From an uncultured Chloroflexota bacterium (GTDB taxonomy: Bacteria > Chloroflexota > Chloroflexia > Chloroflexales > Roseiflexaceae), in NCBI GenBank assembly GCA_903871975.1, contig CAIQIY010000554.1, positions 1 through 7,194 on the forward strand: a DNA stretch of 7,194 nt, given 5' to 3'. Position 1 is the stretch's first letter. Every line of letters begins with the position of its first letter. Of this stretch, positions 1-5,755 are shown piece by piece. The notes beneath the pieces are model-generated. The model had not been told where the DNA came from. It ran no database searches and saw only the letters and a list, made by a program, of their open reading frames with translations. A program made the translations under genes and the position numbers.

Positions 1-886
1 CGAGACGCACGATGTCGACGACGGCCAGGGCAGCGGCGCAGCGGGCGATCCACCAATCGAAGCCACGTTGTGCCAGCACGTCCCAGCGATACAGGGGATT
101 CCCCCACAGCTGGCCAGTCGCGCTGAAGTAGTCGGGTGGCACACCGGCGACATTGACGGGCTTGCCATCGCCATCGAGCTCGAAGATCGCCGGGTTGGCC
201 CATACGTCGGCACTGTCGTAGGCGACGAAGATCGGCACGTCGCCGACGATGGCGATGCCGCGGCCCCGTGCCGCAGCGCGCACCACTGCCCATTGTTCGA
301 AGAATAGCCATTGGGCATAGCGCTGGAACGCCAGTTCATCGGCATGGGCTTCGCGCGCCGCGGCGAGCGCCCAGGATTCGCGGCGCGCCAGGGCACGGGG
401 CCAGTGATCCCACGAAGCCCCACCGGCTGCGGCCTTGAGTGCCGCGAAGAGCGCATAGTCGTCGAGCCAGCTTGCGTTGGCTGCACCGAACGCCGCACAG
501 CGCTCGCGTTGTGCTGGCGTGGCATGCGCCACGAAATGGGCGAACGAGCGACGCAGCAGCGCATGCTTGTAGGGGATGACCGCACCATAGTCGACGCGAT
601 CCTGTGGAAACGGCGGGATATCGTCGGCCACCTCGGCCGGCAGCAACCCGGCATCGATCAGGTGATCGGGTGCGATCAGCAGCGTATTGCCAGCAAATGC
701 CGAGAAGCACTGGTATGGCGAATCGCCATACCCGGTCGGCCCCAGCGGCATCACCTGCCAGACCTGCTGGCGTGCCACGGCGAGCTGATCGAGAAATGGC
801 ACCGCCGATGCCAGGTCGCCGATGCCCCAACGCGAGGGCAATGCAGTCGGGTGGAGCAAGATACCGGCGCGGCGTGCAGTCGTCAT
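1..886 (-). CDS. malQ: 4-alpha-glucanotransferase (amylomaltase, GH77), 3' end cut by window edge
   Basis: This cytoplasmic enzyme transfers alpha-1,4-glucan segments between maltooligosaccharides, in glycogen or maltodextrin metabolism. Read on the minus strand, 295 complete codons are present. The N-terminus carries the GH77 signature GILLHPTALPSRWGIGDL (residues 8-25), then PLGPTGYGDSPYQ (47-59) and SAFAGN. Further on come GDVPIFVAYDSADVWANP and the acceptor-site stretch GVPPDYFSATGQLWGNPLY. The last complete codons read VVDIVRL, so the window stops just before the DHFRG motif that holds the family's nucleophilic Asp; the next codon begins with G, as expected for Asp. The ATG at 886 is preceded by the Shine-Dalgarno-like sequence GAGATGAGG. 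The gene lies 55 bp downstream of the J-motif gene on the same strand and appears to have its own -10 box and a palindrome at the start of its transcript. About 500 residues is usual for the family, so roughly 40% is missing. Identification is firm. Confidence 0.95.
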   Translation of the reverse strand, partial: MTTARRAGILLHPTALPSRWGIGDLASAVPFLDQLAVARQQVWQVMPLGPTGYGDSPYQCFSAFAGNTLLIAPDHLIDAGLLPAEVADDIPPFPQDRVDYGAVIPYKHALLRRSFAHFVAHATPAQRERCAAFGAANASWLDDYALFAALKAAAGGASWDHWPRALARRESWALAAAREAHADELAFQRYAQWLFFEQWAVVRAAARGRGIAIVGDVPIFVAYDSADVWANPAIFELDGDGKPVNVAGVPPDYFSATGQLWGNPLYRWDVLAQRGFDWWIARCAAALAVVDIVRL

Positions 887-910
887 CACGGCCTCATCTC
901 AGGGTTTCCG

Positions 911-922
911 GGTGGTACCACC
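911..922. promoter_or_regulatory. 12-bp perfect palindrome GGTGGTACCACC, candidate operator of malQ
   Basis: GGTGGTACCACC is its own reverse complement. It lies directly downstream of the TATACT box on the minus strand, so it would cover the predicted malQ transcription start. That is a classic repressor position. The binding protein is unknown; GT...AC dyads of this kind suit several helix-turn-helix families. The role is inferred from position and symmetry only. Confidence 0.45.
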
Positions 923-928
923 AGTATA
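923..928 (-). promoter_or_regulatory. Candidate -10 box (TATACT) for malQ
   Basis: The minus strand reads TATACT, five of six matches to TATAAT, 36 bp before the malQ ATG. No good -35 hexamer is found 16-18 bp upstream, where the sequence lies near or within the end of the J-motif gene, so this would be a weak or activator-dependent promoter. It gives a leader of about 30 nt with the palindrome at its 5' end. Confidence 0.4.
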
Positions 929-941
929 CACGGCCACACGC

Positions 942-1331
942 TCATTCGAGCGATGCGCGCTCGAGTTCATCGAGCGTCACGTTCCATACGCGCAGACGCT
1001 CGCTATTGCCGCCGGTGTCGGGATGGTGCAGGCGCGCCATCGCACGCCGGATGGCGCCGATCTCCGGCAACGTGAGATCGAACACTCCGTCGTTCACCAT
1101 GATCGATGGGCGCTGATGCATGAGCTGTGCCCGCAAACGATCGCGCTCGCGCTCGAGCTCAGCATTGCGACGCGACATCTCCATCAGGTTTCCGACCGTC
1201 AGATTGTATGCCCGTACAATCTCGGCGTGGCGTTGCTGCTCCTTGTTGAGCTGCCGCAACAGTGAACGGATCGTCTTGTGCGCCTCATCGAGCTCGCGCT
1301 GCAGCAGCTGGCCCGTCGGTGAATCACTCAT
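942..1331 (-). CDS. Small coiled-coil protein with C-terminal J-like (HPD) motif
   Basis: This is a 129-residue soluble protein with no signal peptide or membrane segment. Residues about 8-72 are highly charged with heptad-like Leu/Met spacing and should form a long coiled coil. A short linker (SIMVNDGVFDLTLP, about 76-89) leads to EIGAIRRAMARLHHPDTGGN, where His103-Pro104-Asp105 matches the HPD tripeptide of J domains, with a basic helix before it and an amphipathic helix (RLRVWNVTLDELE) after it. In known J domains HPD stimulates the ATPase of DnaK/Hsp70. Helix I of a normal J domain is not obvious, so this may be a divergent or minimal J fold. An in-frame TGA at 1344-1346 limits upstream extension, and a G8 tract next to the ATG probably serves as ribosome-binding site. 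It sits between the ABC permease gene and malQ on the same strand. The exact function is unknown; an Hsp70 adaptor role is inference. Confidence 0.8.
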   Translation of the reverse strand: MSDSPTGQLLQRELDEAHKTIRSLLRQLNKEQQRHAEIVRAYNLTVGNLMEMSRRNAELERERDRLRAQLMHQRPSIMVNDGVFDLTLPEIGAIRRAMARLHHPDTGGNSERLRVWNVTLDELERASLE

Positions 1332-1621
1332 CTTCCCCCCCCATCACGGCCCGTGGACGACGCTCGACCGCACGATCACGTCCCCCGGCACGACAGCAAG
1401 GGTCATCCGATACAGACGTGACAGCGCGCCGGCACGCTGTGCCCGTCAGGCTCCCATACGCATCGACGCCCGCGCATCCGCCCGGCGTCGCACCATGCTG
1501 GCCCGGGCGCGTGTGTACGCCCATCATCACGCCGGGCGGCCCATCGGTGAGCGAGCGCGCATGCGCCGCATCAAGCGCGTACCACCGGCACCGACGCATC
1601 GCGATGCTGAATCACGCCCCA
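1332..1621. other. 290-bp spacer without a convincing gene; G8 tract at its edge
   Basis: This stretch separates the stop of the ABC permease gene from the start of the J-motif gene. A 91-codon open frame (minus strand, 1599 to 1324) fills it and overlaps the next start. It lacks a Shine-Dalgarno sequence, has visibly lower third-position GC than its neighbours (about 70%), is rich in Arg, Gly and Cys, and resembles no family I know. I therefore do not call it a gene. On the minus strand there are small dyads such as GGCAC-AGC-GTGCC and ACAGCG-N8-CGCTGT, but no T-run to make a canonical terminator and no promoter I would defend. The notable feature is a run of eight C on the plus strand (1335-1342), eight G in the reading direction of the J-motif gene, directly before its start codon. 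Confidence 0.5.
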
Positions 1622-2521
1622 TCACCGTCGACGCTCGGTCGGGCGCAGCGCCCGCGCACTCGCGCGCACCAACAGTGCCGTTCCACCCAGCGAGAGCAGC
1701 AGATTCATCAGCCACGGGCTCGGCAGCGTCATCGCTCCGATGGGTTCGCTCAACGCCAGCGGGCTGCCGCTGGTGACCGGCTGAAGCCACAGGTCGCCGC
1801 CATTGGCGAGGTGTTCGAGGCTGAGCAGCAACGCAATGAATGGGTGGCTGTCGATGAGCATCGCCCAGACCGTGATTGCCACGGGATGCCCCAGCCAGAC
1901 GGGCAGCTCGCGCCCGGTGACGACGATCCCGATGATGACCCCGATGAACGGCACGCCGAGCAGCAACATCACAATGGTGCCGAGCGACAGCGTCGTCGCA
2001 GTGATGCTGCTGCGCGCAATGCTCGACCAGAACAGGCCGATGGCGGCGTAAAACAGCCCGGTCGCCGTCAGGCAACCGAACGCGACGACGATATCGGCCG
2101 GGGTGACGCCACCAAACATGAACGAGACACTGATGATCGGTGCGATGGACAGGATGAGCACGGCGATGAACGCGAGTGCGGCGACGAGCTTGCCCAGCAC
2201 GATCTGCCCGGAACCAAGCAACGACGTGATAAGCAGATCGAGCGTCTGGCGCTCGCGCTCGCCGACGATGCTGCCGGCAGTGAATACCGGGGTGATGAGC
2301 GCAACGAGCACCAGTGCCACGCTGGTGATCACCAGGAACAGGAGTTTGCCGATCTCGGGACCAGCGTTGGCTTCGCTGCCGGACACGCCGATCGTCGCCA
2401 CATACAGCAGCAACACGACCAAACTGATCACAGCCAGAAAACCGGTGATGACGACATAGGCACGCGGTCCACGCATGCGGCTACGCAGCTCGCGCTGCAC
2501 CAGCGGGTTGATCTCGCTCAT
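1622..2521 (-). CDS. ABC-2 type transporter, membrane-spanning subunit
   Basis: This is a 299-residue integral membrane protein, the permease partner of the ATPase encoded just upstream. Hydrophobic segments lie at about 21-45, 60-84, 112-136, 143-168, 174-201 and 268-286, giving the six-helix ABC-2 pattern. Between segments 2 and 3 is GERERQTLDLLITSLLGSGQ followed by IVLGKLVA (about 87-114). This amphipathic coupling stretch is typical of ABC-2 permeases of the NatB/YtrC/GldF kind. A short N-terminal cytoplasmic sequence (INPLVQRELRSRMRGPRAY) also fits the family. The start overlaps the ATPase stop by 4 bases (ATGA), so translation is probably coupled. Exporters of this class move lipids, ions, polysaccharides or small drugs, and the substrate cannot be read from the sequence. 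The class is firm; the function is open. Confidence 0.92.
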   Translation of the reverse strand: MSEINPLVQRELRSRMRGPRAYVVITGFLAVISLVVLLLYVATIGVSGSEANAGPEIGKLLFLVITSVALVLVALITPVFTAGSIVGERERQTLDLLITSLLGSGQIVLGKLVAALAFIAVLILSIAPIISVSFMFGGVTPADIVVAFGCLTATGLFYAAIGLFWSSIARSSITATTLSLGTIVMLLLGVPFIGVIIGIVVTGRELPVWLGHPVAITVWAMLIDSHPFIALLLSLEHLANGGDLWLQPVTSGSPLALSEPIGAMTLPSPWLMNLLLSLGGTALLVRASARALRPTERRR

Positions 2522-3465
2522 GGCGTCGCCTCCGTGATGCGCATGAAGATCTCCTCGAGGTTGTTGCGCGTCTCGCTGATGCTGAGCACGTTGAGCCCGC
2601 CATCGATCATGGCACGCACCAACGCGACCTGCGCCCGGTCGTCACCGTCGAAGTCGACGACCAGCACACCACGACCAGCACCGTCGTCGGGTGCAGGTTC
2701 GACGGCGCGGATGGCCGGATGGGCGTGCAACCACGCCTGTGCCGCCGCAACATCGCCCATGACGCGAATGTCGAGGGTTCGATGCGCCTGCACGGAGCGC
2801 ATGATGCGCTCGACCGGGCCGTCGGCCAGCAGTCGGCCGCGCTCGATGATGGCGATGTGGCTGCACATCTCGGCCAGTTCGGTGAGAATGTGCGAGCTGA
2901 TCATGATCGTCTTGCCCATCGCACCGAGCTCCTTGAGCAGCTCGCGCAACTCGATCCGGGCCCGTGGATCCAGGCCACTGGCAGGTTCGTCGAGAATGAG
3001 CAGTTGTGGATCGTGGATCATCGCACGCGCCAGGCTCAGACGCTGCTGCATGCCGCGCGACAGGCTCATCACTGGTGCTTCACGCTTGTGGGCCAGGCCG
3101 ACGAGCTCAAGCAACTCATCGATCAATGGCGTGCGCCGCTGTGCCGCAACCCGAAAACTCCGGCCGAAGAAGTCGAGATACTCCCAGGCGCGCAGCCCCT
3201 CGTACACACCGAATGTGTCGGGCATGAAGCCCACGGCAGCACGCACCGCCGCCGGATCACGGGTGACTTCGAAGCCGGCGACGCGCGCTTCGCCCGCGGT
3301 GGGCCGCAGCAACGTCGTCAGAATGCGCATGGTGGTCGTCTTGCCGGCGCCATTCGGGCCGATGAAGCCATACACCGCACCTGCCGGTATCTCCAGCGTC
3401 AGCCGATCCAGGGCGGTGGTGGTCCCAAACCGCTGCGTGAGCTCGTGGGTCGCGACGATCGCCAT
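2518..3465 (-). CDS. ABC-2 type transporter, ATP-binding subunit
   Basis: This 315-residue ATPase powers the membrane subunit encoded next. Visible motifs are Walker A GPNGAGKT (36-43), a Q-loop region FMPDTFGVYEGL (80-91) with Asp in place of the usual Gln, signature LSRGMQQR (135-142), Walker B LLILDEP (155-161), D-loop SGLD (163-166) and H-loop His192. From about residue 215 there is a C-terminal extension ending in SISETRNNLEEIFMRITEA, which resembles the DUF4162-type tail common in NatA/CcmA-like exporters. The ATG at 3465 is chosen because GGAG lies 8 bases upstream and the ABC fold begins right after it. The open frame continues 130 codons further upstream, but only antisense to or out of frame with the previous gene, with no protein-like character. 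It lies 13 bp after the VTT gene and overlaps the permease start by 4 bases. An exporter is the likeliest direction. Confidence 0.95.
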   Translation of the reverse strand: MAIVATHELTQRFGTTTALDRLTLEIPAGAVYGFIGPNGAGKTTTMRILTTLLRPTAGEARVAGFEVTRDPAAVRAAVGFMPDTFGVYEGLRAWEYLDFFGRSFRVAAQRRTPLIDELLELVGLAHKREAPVMSLSRGMQQRLSLARAMIHDPQLLILDEPASGLDPRARIELRELLKELGAMGKTIMISSHILTELAEMCSHIAIIERGRLLADGPVERIMRSVQAHRTLDIRVMGDVAAAQAWLHAHPAIRAVEPAPDDGAGRGVLVVDFDGDDRAQVALVRAMIDGGLNVLSISETRNNLEEIFMRITEATP

Positions 3466-3478
3466 GGCGTCACTCCGT

Positions 3479-4135
3479 TCATTCCACGCCGGCCGCGCTG
3501 CGCCGGTCGGCGAGGCGCGCCGCCAGCGCAAGACCCGCGCCGACGCTGATGGTGACCAGCAGCGCCGTCCACGGCGCATGGCTGGCGAGGTCGCCGGCCC
3601 AGGCGAGCAGCGCCAGCGAGGGCGCCGAACCCAACAGCGAGGCGGCGAGGAACCGGCCGAGGCCGATCGGTGCGTAGCCTGCAGCAAACGAGACGACCGG
3701 ATATGCCGGGCCCGGCAGCAACCGCAACATGATGATGGTGCTGGTGCGCAGGCGGCCGGTGAGGCGTACCATCGTGCGGCGCGCATCTTCGCCCCACCAG
3801 GCATGGATCGCTGCGGGCCCCCAGGCACGCGCGATGCCCCAGCCGAGTGCGGCACCGATCAGATCGGCGAGCATGGTACAGCCAAACCCGACGAGCGGCC
3901 CGAATGCGAGCCCGGCAGCCAGTTGCAGCAGCGAGGCAGGCACCAGCGGCACGATCAACACGGCGCTGAGCACGACGACCAGCAACGGCGGCCCCCAGAA
4001 TCCGAGCGCACGGACACCATCGCGCACTGCCGTCGCGTCGGCCTGTGCGGCGACGACGAAGAAACCGGCGACCAGGGTGGCTGCGCCGACCGTCAGCGCG
4101 ACGGCGCGCCAGCGTCGCATCAGCTGCTGCATCAC
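3479..4135 (-). CDS. VTT-domain (TVP38/TMEM64, DedA-related) membrane protein
   Basis: This is a 218-residue polytopic membrane protein. Hydrophobic segments lie near 11-31, 47-67, 68-105 (re-entrant type), 145-182 and 189-208. Two family hallmarks are visible: PLVPASLLQLAAGLAFGPLV (63-82), and Arg138 in LRLLPGPAYPVVSFAAGYAP (137-156), which matches the conserved R-x-x-P...Y/F-x-x-G pattern of VTT proteins. Members of this superfamily have been linked to lipid scrambling or undecaprenyl-phosphate recycling (DedA branch) and membrane homeostasis. The start is ambiguous by one codon: GTG at 4135 (AGGA 6 nt before, 4-base overlap with the methyltransferase stop) or ATG at 4132 (TGATG, 1-base overlap). 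Either way translation is coupled. Its place between methyltransferases and an ABC exporter suggests a shared role in an envelope lipid or lipid-linked compound, which is inference. Confidence 0.88.
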   Translation of the reverse strand: MMQQLMRRWRAVALTVGAATLVAGFFVVAAQADATAVRDGVRALGFWGPPLLVVVLSAVLIVPLVPASLLQLAAGLAFGPLVGFGCTMLADLIGAALGWGIARAWGPAAIHAWWGEDARRTMVRLTGRLRTSTIIMLRLLPGPAYPVVSFAAGYAPIGLGRFLAASLLGSAPSLALLAWAGDLASHAPWTALLVTISVGAGLALAARLADRRSAAGVE

Positions 4136-4761
4136 ACACCGTCCTGTGCGTTCGTGCGCCGCAGCACGTAGACCGCCAAGTCGCAGATGCCGCTCTGAAT
4201 CGCATAACTGCGCTCAATGACAAAGTGTGGCGCGAACAGACGACGATAGTCGGCGTCGCTGCGAATGTGATCGCCACGGTCCAGCCAGTGCATCAGCTGC
4301 CCGGCAACGTTCCACCACCGACGCGTGGGAATGTCCTCGAGGACCAGGAGCCGCGCATCCGGCTGCAACACGCGCGCGAGCTCTGCGACCGATGCCTGCA
4401 CTACGGCATCAGGCAGGTGGTGGAAGACACCCAGGACCAGGCCGGCATCAAACGCTCCGGTGCTGAAGCCGATCGCTGCACCGTGCATCACGGCGTAGCG
4501 CCCGGTACGATGCCGCCCGGCGTAGCGCACGTAGTGCGCCGCAATGTCGCAGCCGACATAGCTGCCTGGCCGGAAGCATGCGGCGAACTCGCCGGTGCCA
4601 CAGCCGAAATCGAGGACCTGTGCGGGCCCGTCGGGGGCATGCGGCCGGAGTTCGTGGGCGATCACCGCGCGGTCGGCACCGAACCCGGCTTCGGCCACCC
4701 AGCGCAGCGTGCCCCACAGGGCCGGGTTGGCGGCGAGCTGGTCGAGCCAACGTTGAATCAT
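4132..4761 (-). CDS. Class I SAM-dependent methyltransferase (second of a pair)
   Basis: This is a 209-residue soluble enzyme with a Rossmann-type SAM fold. Motif I is VLDFGCGTGEFA (49-60); the acidic residue that binds the SAM ribose is Asp72 in YVGCDIA; GVFHHLPD (111-118) and ELARVLQPDARLLVLED (127-143) match the motif II/III regions of the Methyltransf_11 type. The C-terminal half has few clues to substrate beyond an aromatic, basic stretch (RRWWNVAGQLMHWLDR). The ATG at 4761 is chosen over an in-frame start 96 bases upstream because it has AAGGA 6 nt before it and overlaps the previous stop as ATGA; the upstream extension would be Arg/Cys-rich and would overlap the preceding gene. It is only distantly similar to the methyltransferase encoded directly upstream, so the two probably act on different atoms or substrates. 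The acceptor is unknown. Confidence 0.92.
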   Translation of the reverse strand: MIQRWLDQLAANPALWGTLRWVAEAGFGADRAVIAHELRPHAPDGPAQVLDFGCGTGEFAACFRPGSYVGCDIAAHYVRYAGRHRTGRYAVMHGAAIGFSTGAFDAGLVLGVFHHLPDAVVQASVAELARVLQPDARLLVLEDIPTRRWWNVAGQLMHWLDRGDHIRSDADYRRLFAPHFVIERSYAIQSGICDLAVYVLRRTNAQDGV

Positions 4762-5531
4762 CGGGCTTCCTTCGCATCGGCGACGCCGTCGGCACCACGA
4801 CGCGCCAGACACAGCAATGAGACACCAACCGGGAACCGGCCGCCACGCGCCAGCCATGCTGCCTCGCCGGCGAGCACGCGCTGCAGCAGGGCATTCACTG
4901 GCGTCGGCGGCAACGTGAGATCCGACTGCGCAGTGGCTGGCGCACCACGCCAGCGCTCGCCGAGGCGCTGCGCGAGCGCGAGTGGCATGAGGACACTATT
5001 GACATAGCTCCAGCGCTCGAGCGACAGGCCGGCTGCGACGAGCATGCGCCGGGCATCGCCGATTGTGTAACGCCGCCGCCCATGGACCGCCGCGTCGTGA
5101 TGGCCACGCAACCAGCCGAATGCCGGCAGGCGCAGCATCAGCCAGCCGCCCGGCCGCAATACGCGCCGCACCTCGGCCAGCGCGATGCTCTCGAGCGGGA
5201 CGGCACGGTGATACAGGACTTCGAACGAGGTCACCAGATCGAATGATCGGTCGGCGAAGGGCAATGCCAGTACGCTGGCGCGGGCCAACGGTGCGCCGGC
5301 AGCGCGGGCGTGTGCGAGCGCGAGTTCGGCGATGTCGACACCGGTTACGCTGCCGTAGCGCCCCAGCGCCACCAGGTTGCCCCCCGTGCCACAGCCGGCA
5401 TCCAGGATTCGATGGCGATGCGCCGGCTCCAGGACGCCGCCCAGCACCGCAGCCACGATCGTGCGCATGCCACTGTACCACCAGTGCGATGCCTCGACCG
5501 AGGCCATGGTAAGGTATTCGCTTCGTTCCAC
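4758..5531 (-). CDS. Class I SAM-dependent methyltransferase (first gene of the operon)
   Basis: This is a 257-residue enzyme from the GTG at 5531. The N-terminus has the HWWY element (16-19), seen in many Methyltransf_11/12 proteins as EDTHWWY. Motif I is ILDAGCGTGGNL (42-53), the ribose-binding acid is Asp66 (VTGVDIAEL), then LPFADRSFDLVTSFEVLYH and AEVRRVLRPGGWLMLRLPAF. Proteins with this HWWY/GCGTGG layout often work on lipids, quinones or polyketide-like compounds, but no substrate is assigned here. GTG 5531 is preferred over the longer GTG at 5555: it has GGGGGAG 8 nt upstream, places HWWY about 15 residues from the start as in relatives, and the predicted transcript begins near 5552, downstream of the longer start. 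The stop overlaps the next ATG (ATGA). This is the promoter-proximal gene of a five-gene operon. Confidence 0.9.
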   Translation of the reverse strand: MERSEYLTMASVEASHWWYSGMRTIVAAVLGGVLEPAHRHRILDAGCGTGGNLVALGRYGSVTGVDIAELALAHARAAGAPLARASVLALPFADRSFDLVTSFEVLYHRAVPLESIALAEVRRVLRPGGWLMLRLPAFGWLRGHHDAAVHGRRRYTIGDARRMLVAAGLSLERWSYVNSVLMPLALAQRLGERWRGAPATAQSDLTLPPTPVNALLQRVLAGEAAWLARGGRFPVGVSLLCLARRGADGVADAKEAR

Positions 5532-5539
5532 CGCCGCAT

Positions 5540-5546
5540 CTCCCCC
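5540..5546 (-). promoter_or_regulatory. Shine-Dalgarno GGGGGAG that selects the GTG start at 5531
   Basis: GGGGGAG on the minus strand ends 8 nt before GTG 5531. No comparable sequence precedes the longer alternative GTG at 5555. Together with the promoter position this decides the start of the first operon gene. Confidence 0.6.
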
Positions 5547-5558
5547 GCCACTCACCCG

Positions 5559-5587
5559 AGTCTAGCAGACTGGCCCGGCAGAGTCAA
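5559..5587 (-). promoter_or_regulatory. Sigma70-type promoter of the methyltransferase/VTT/ABC operon
   Basis: The minus strand reads TTGACT (5587-5582), 17 bp, then TAGACT (5564-5559). These match the -35 and -10 consensus at 5/6 and 4/6 positions with optimal spacing. Transcription would begin near 5552, giving a leader of about 21 nt before GTG 5531. It faces the methyltransferase gene, and the 101-bp inverted repeat starts 19 bp upstream of the -35 box. Confidence 0.65.
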
Positions 5588-5606
5588 CGCCCGGATGGGC
5601 AGTCCC

Positions 5607-5707
5607 CAGGGCTGATGCAACGTCGACAAACCTGGCAGCACTGCAACGCTCGCTTGCCGCCGCTGTCGACCGCTGGCGCTTCCGGCTCCGACGTTGCATC
5701 AGCCCTG
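5607..5707. repeat. 101-bp element with perfect 19-bp terminal inverted repeats
   Basis: CAGGGCTGATGCAACGTCG at 5607-5625 is exactly repeated as its reverse complement at 5689-5707, enclosing 63 bp. The match stops sharply at both ends. The core TGCAACG occurs a further time inside (5642-5648), and GTCGAC occurs at 5622-5627 and 5665-5670. No target-site duplication is evident at the edges, and no T-run follows either arm. The element sits between two divergent promoters, so a terminator role is unlikely. It could be a MITE-like or dispersed repeat, or a pair of oppositely oriented regulator sites. The repeat is a direct observation; its nature is not settled. Confidence 0.9.
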
Positions 5708-5725
5708 CTGCACGTGATCGACCGG

Positions 5726-5755
5726 TTGCCTGATTGGGCGGCCTCGTGGTATGGT
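5726..5755 (+). promoter_or_regulatory. Candidate promoter of the aldo/keto reductase-MTHFR genes
   Basis: TTGCCT (5726-5731), an 18-bp spacer and TATGGT (5750-5755) match the sigma70 boxes at 4/6 each. This predicts a start near 5762 and a leader of about 26 nt. It diverges from the operon promoter, and it is the only plausible promoter I find in this position for the rightward genes. Confidence 0.5.

Noticed and set aside
336..830. 164-codon minus-strand frame inside malQ
   Set aside because: It is a different frame of the same strand as malQ, Arg/Ala-rich without motifs, whereas the malQ frame shows all the GH77 signatures.
1324..1599. 91-codon minus-strand frame between the permease and J-motif genes
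   Set aside because: The tiling is tempting, but there is no Shine-Dalgarno sequence, third-position GC is low for the region, and the Arg/Gly/Cys-rich product resembles no family. It is kept only as a finding about the spacer and G tract.
3466..3855. 130-codon N-terminal extension of the ABC ATPase
   Set aside because: It overlaps the VTT gene in another frame, is Arg/Ser/Ala-rich without structure, and a good ribosome-binding site precedes the internal ATG at 3465.
1262..4171. Plus-strand open frame of 969 codons opposite the ABC and VTT genes
   Set aside because: It is antisense to four well-supported genes. Its product is rich in Asp, Gln, His and Arg exactly where the opposite strand encodes membrane helices, which is the mirror of hydrophobic codons in GC-rich DNA. 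It shows no domain.
4762..4857. 32-codon N-terminal extension of the second methyltransferase
   Set aside because: It overlaps the preceding gene. The ATGA overlap and the AAGGA sequence both point to ATG 4761.
5506..5514. ATGGTAAGG shared with 5751-5759 near the aldo/keto reductase promoter
   Set aside because: A 9-bp match, one copy of which is inside the methyltransferase coding sequence. The flanks do not align, so chance is sufficient.
5607..5707. Inverted repeat as a rho-independent terminator
   Set aside because: The loop is 63 bp, there is no T-run on either strand, and the flanking genes point away from it, so no transcript needs to end there.
5607..5707. Inverted repeat as an integron attC site
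   Set aside because: The arms contain neither RYYYAAC nor GTTRRRY at the expected places, and there is no integrase or cassette array.
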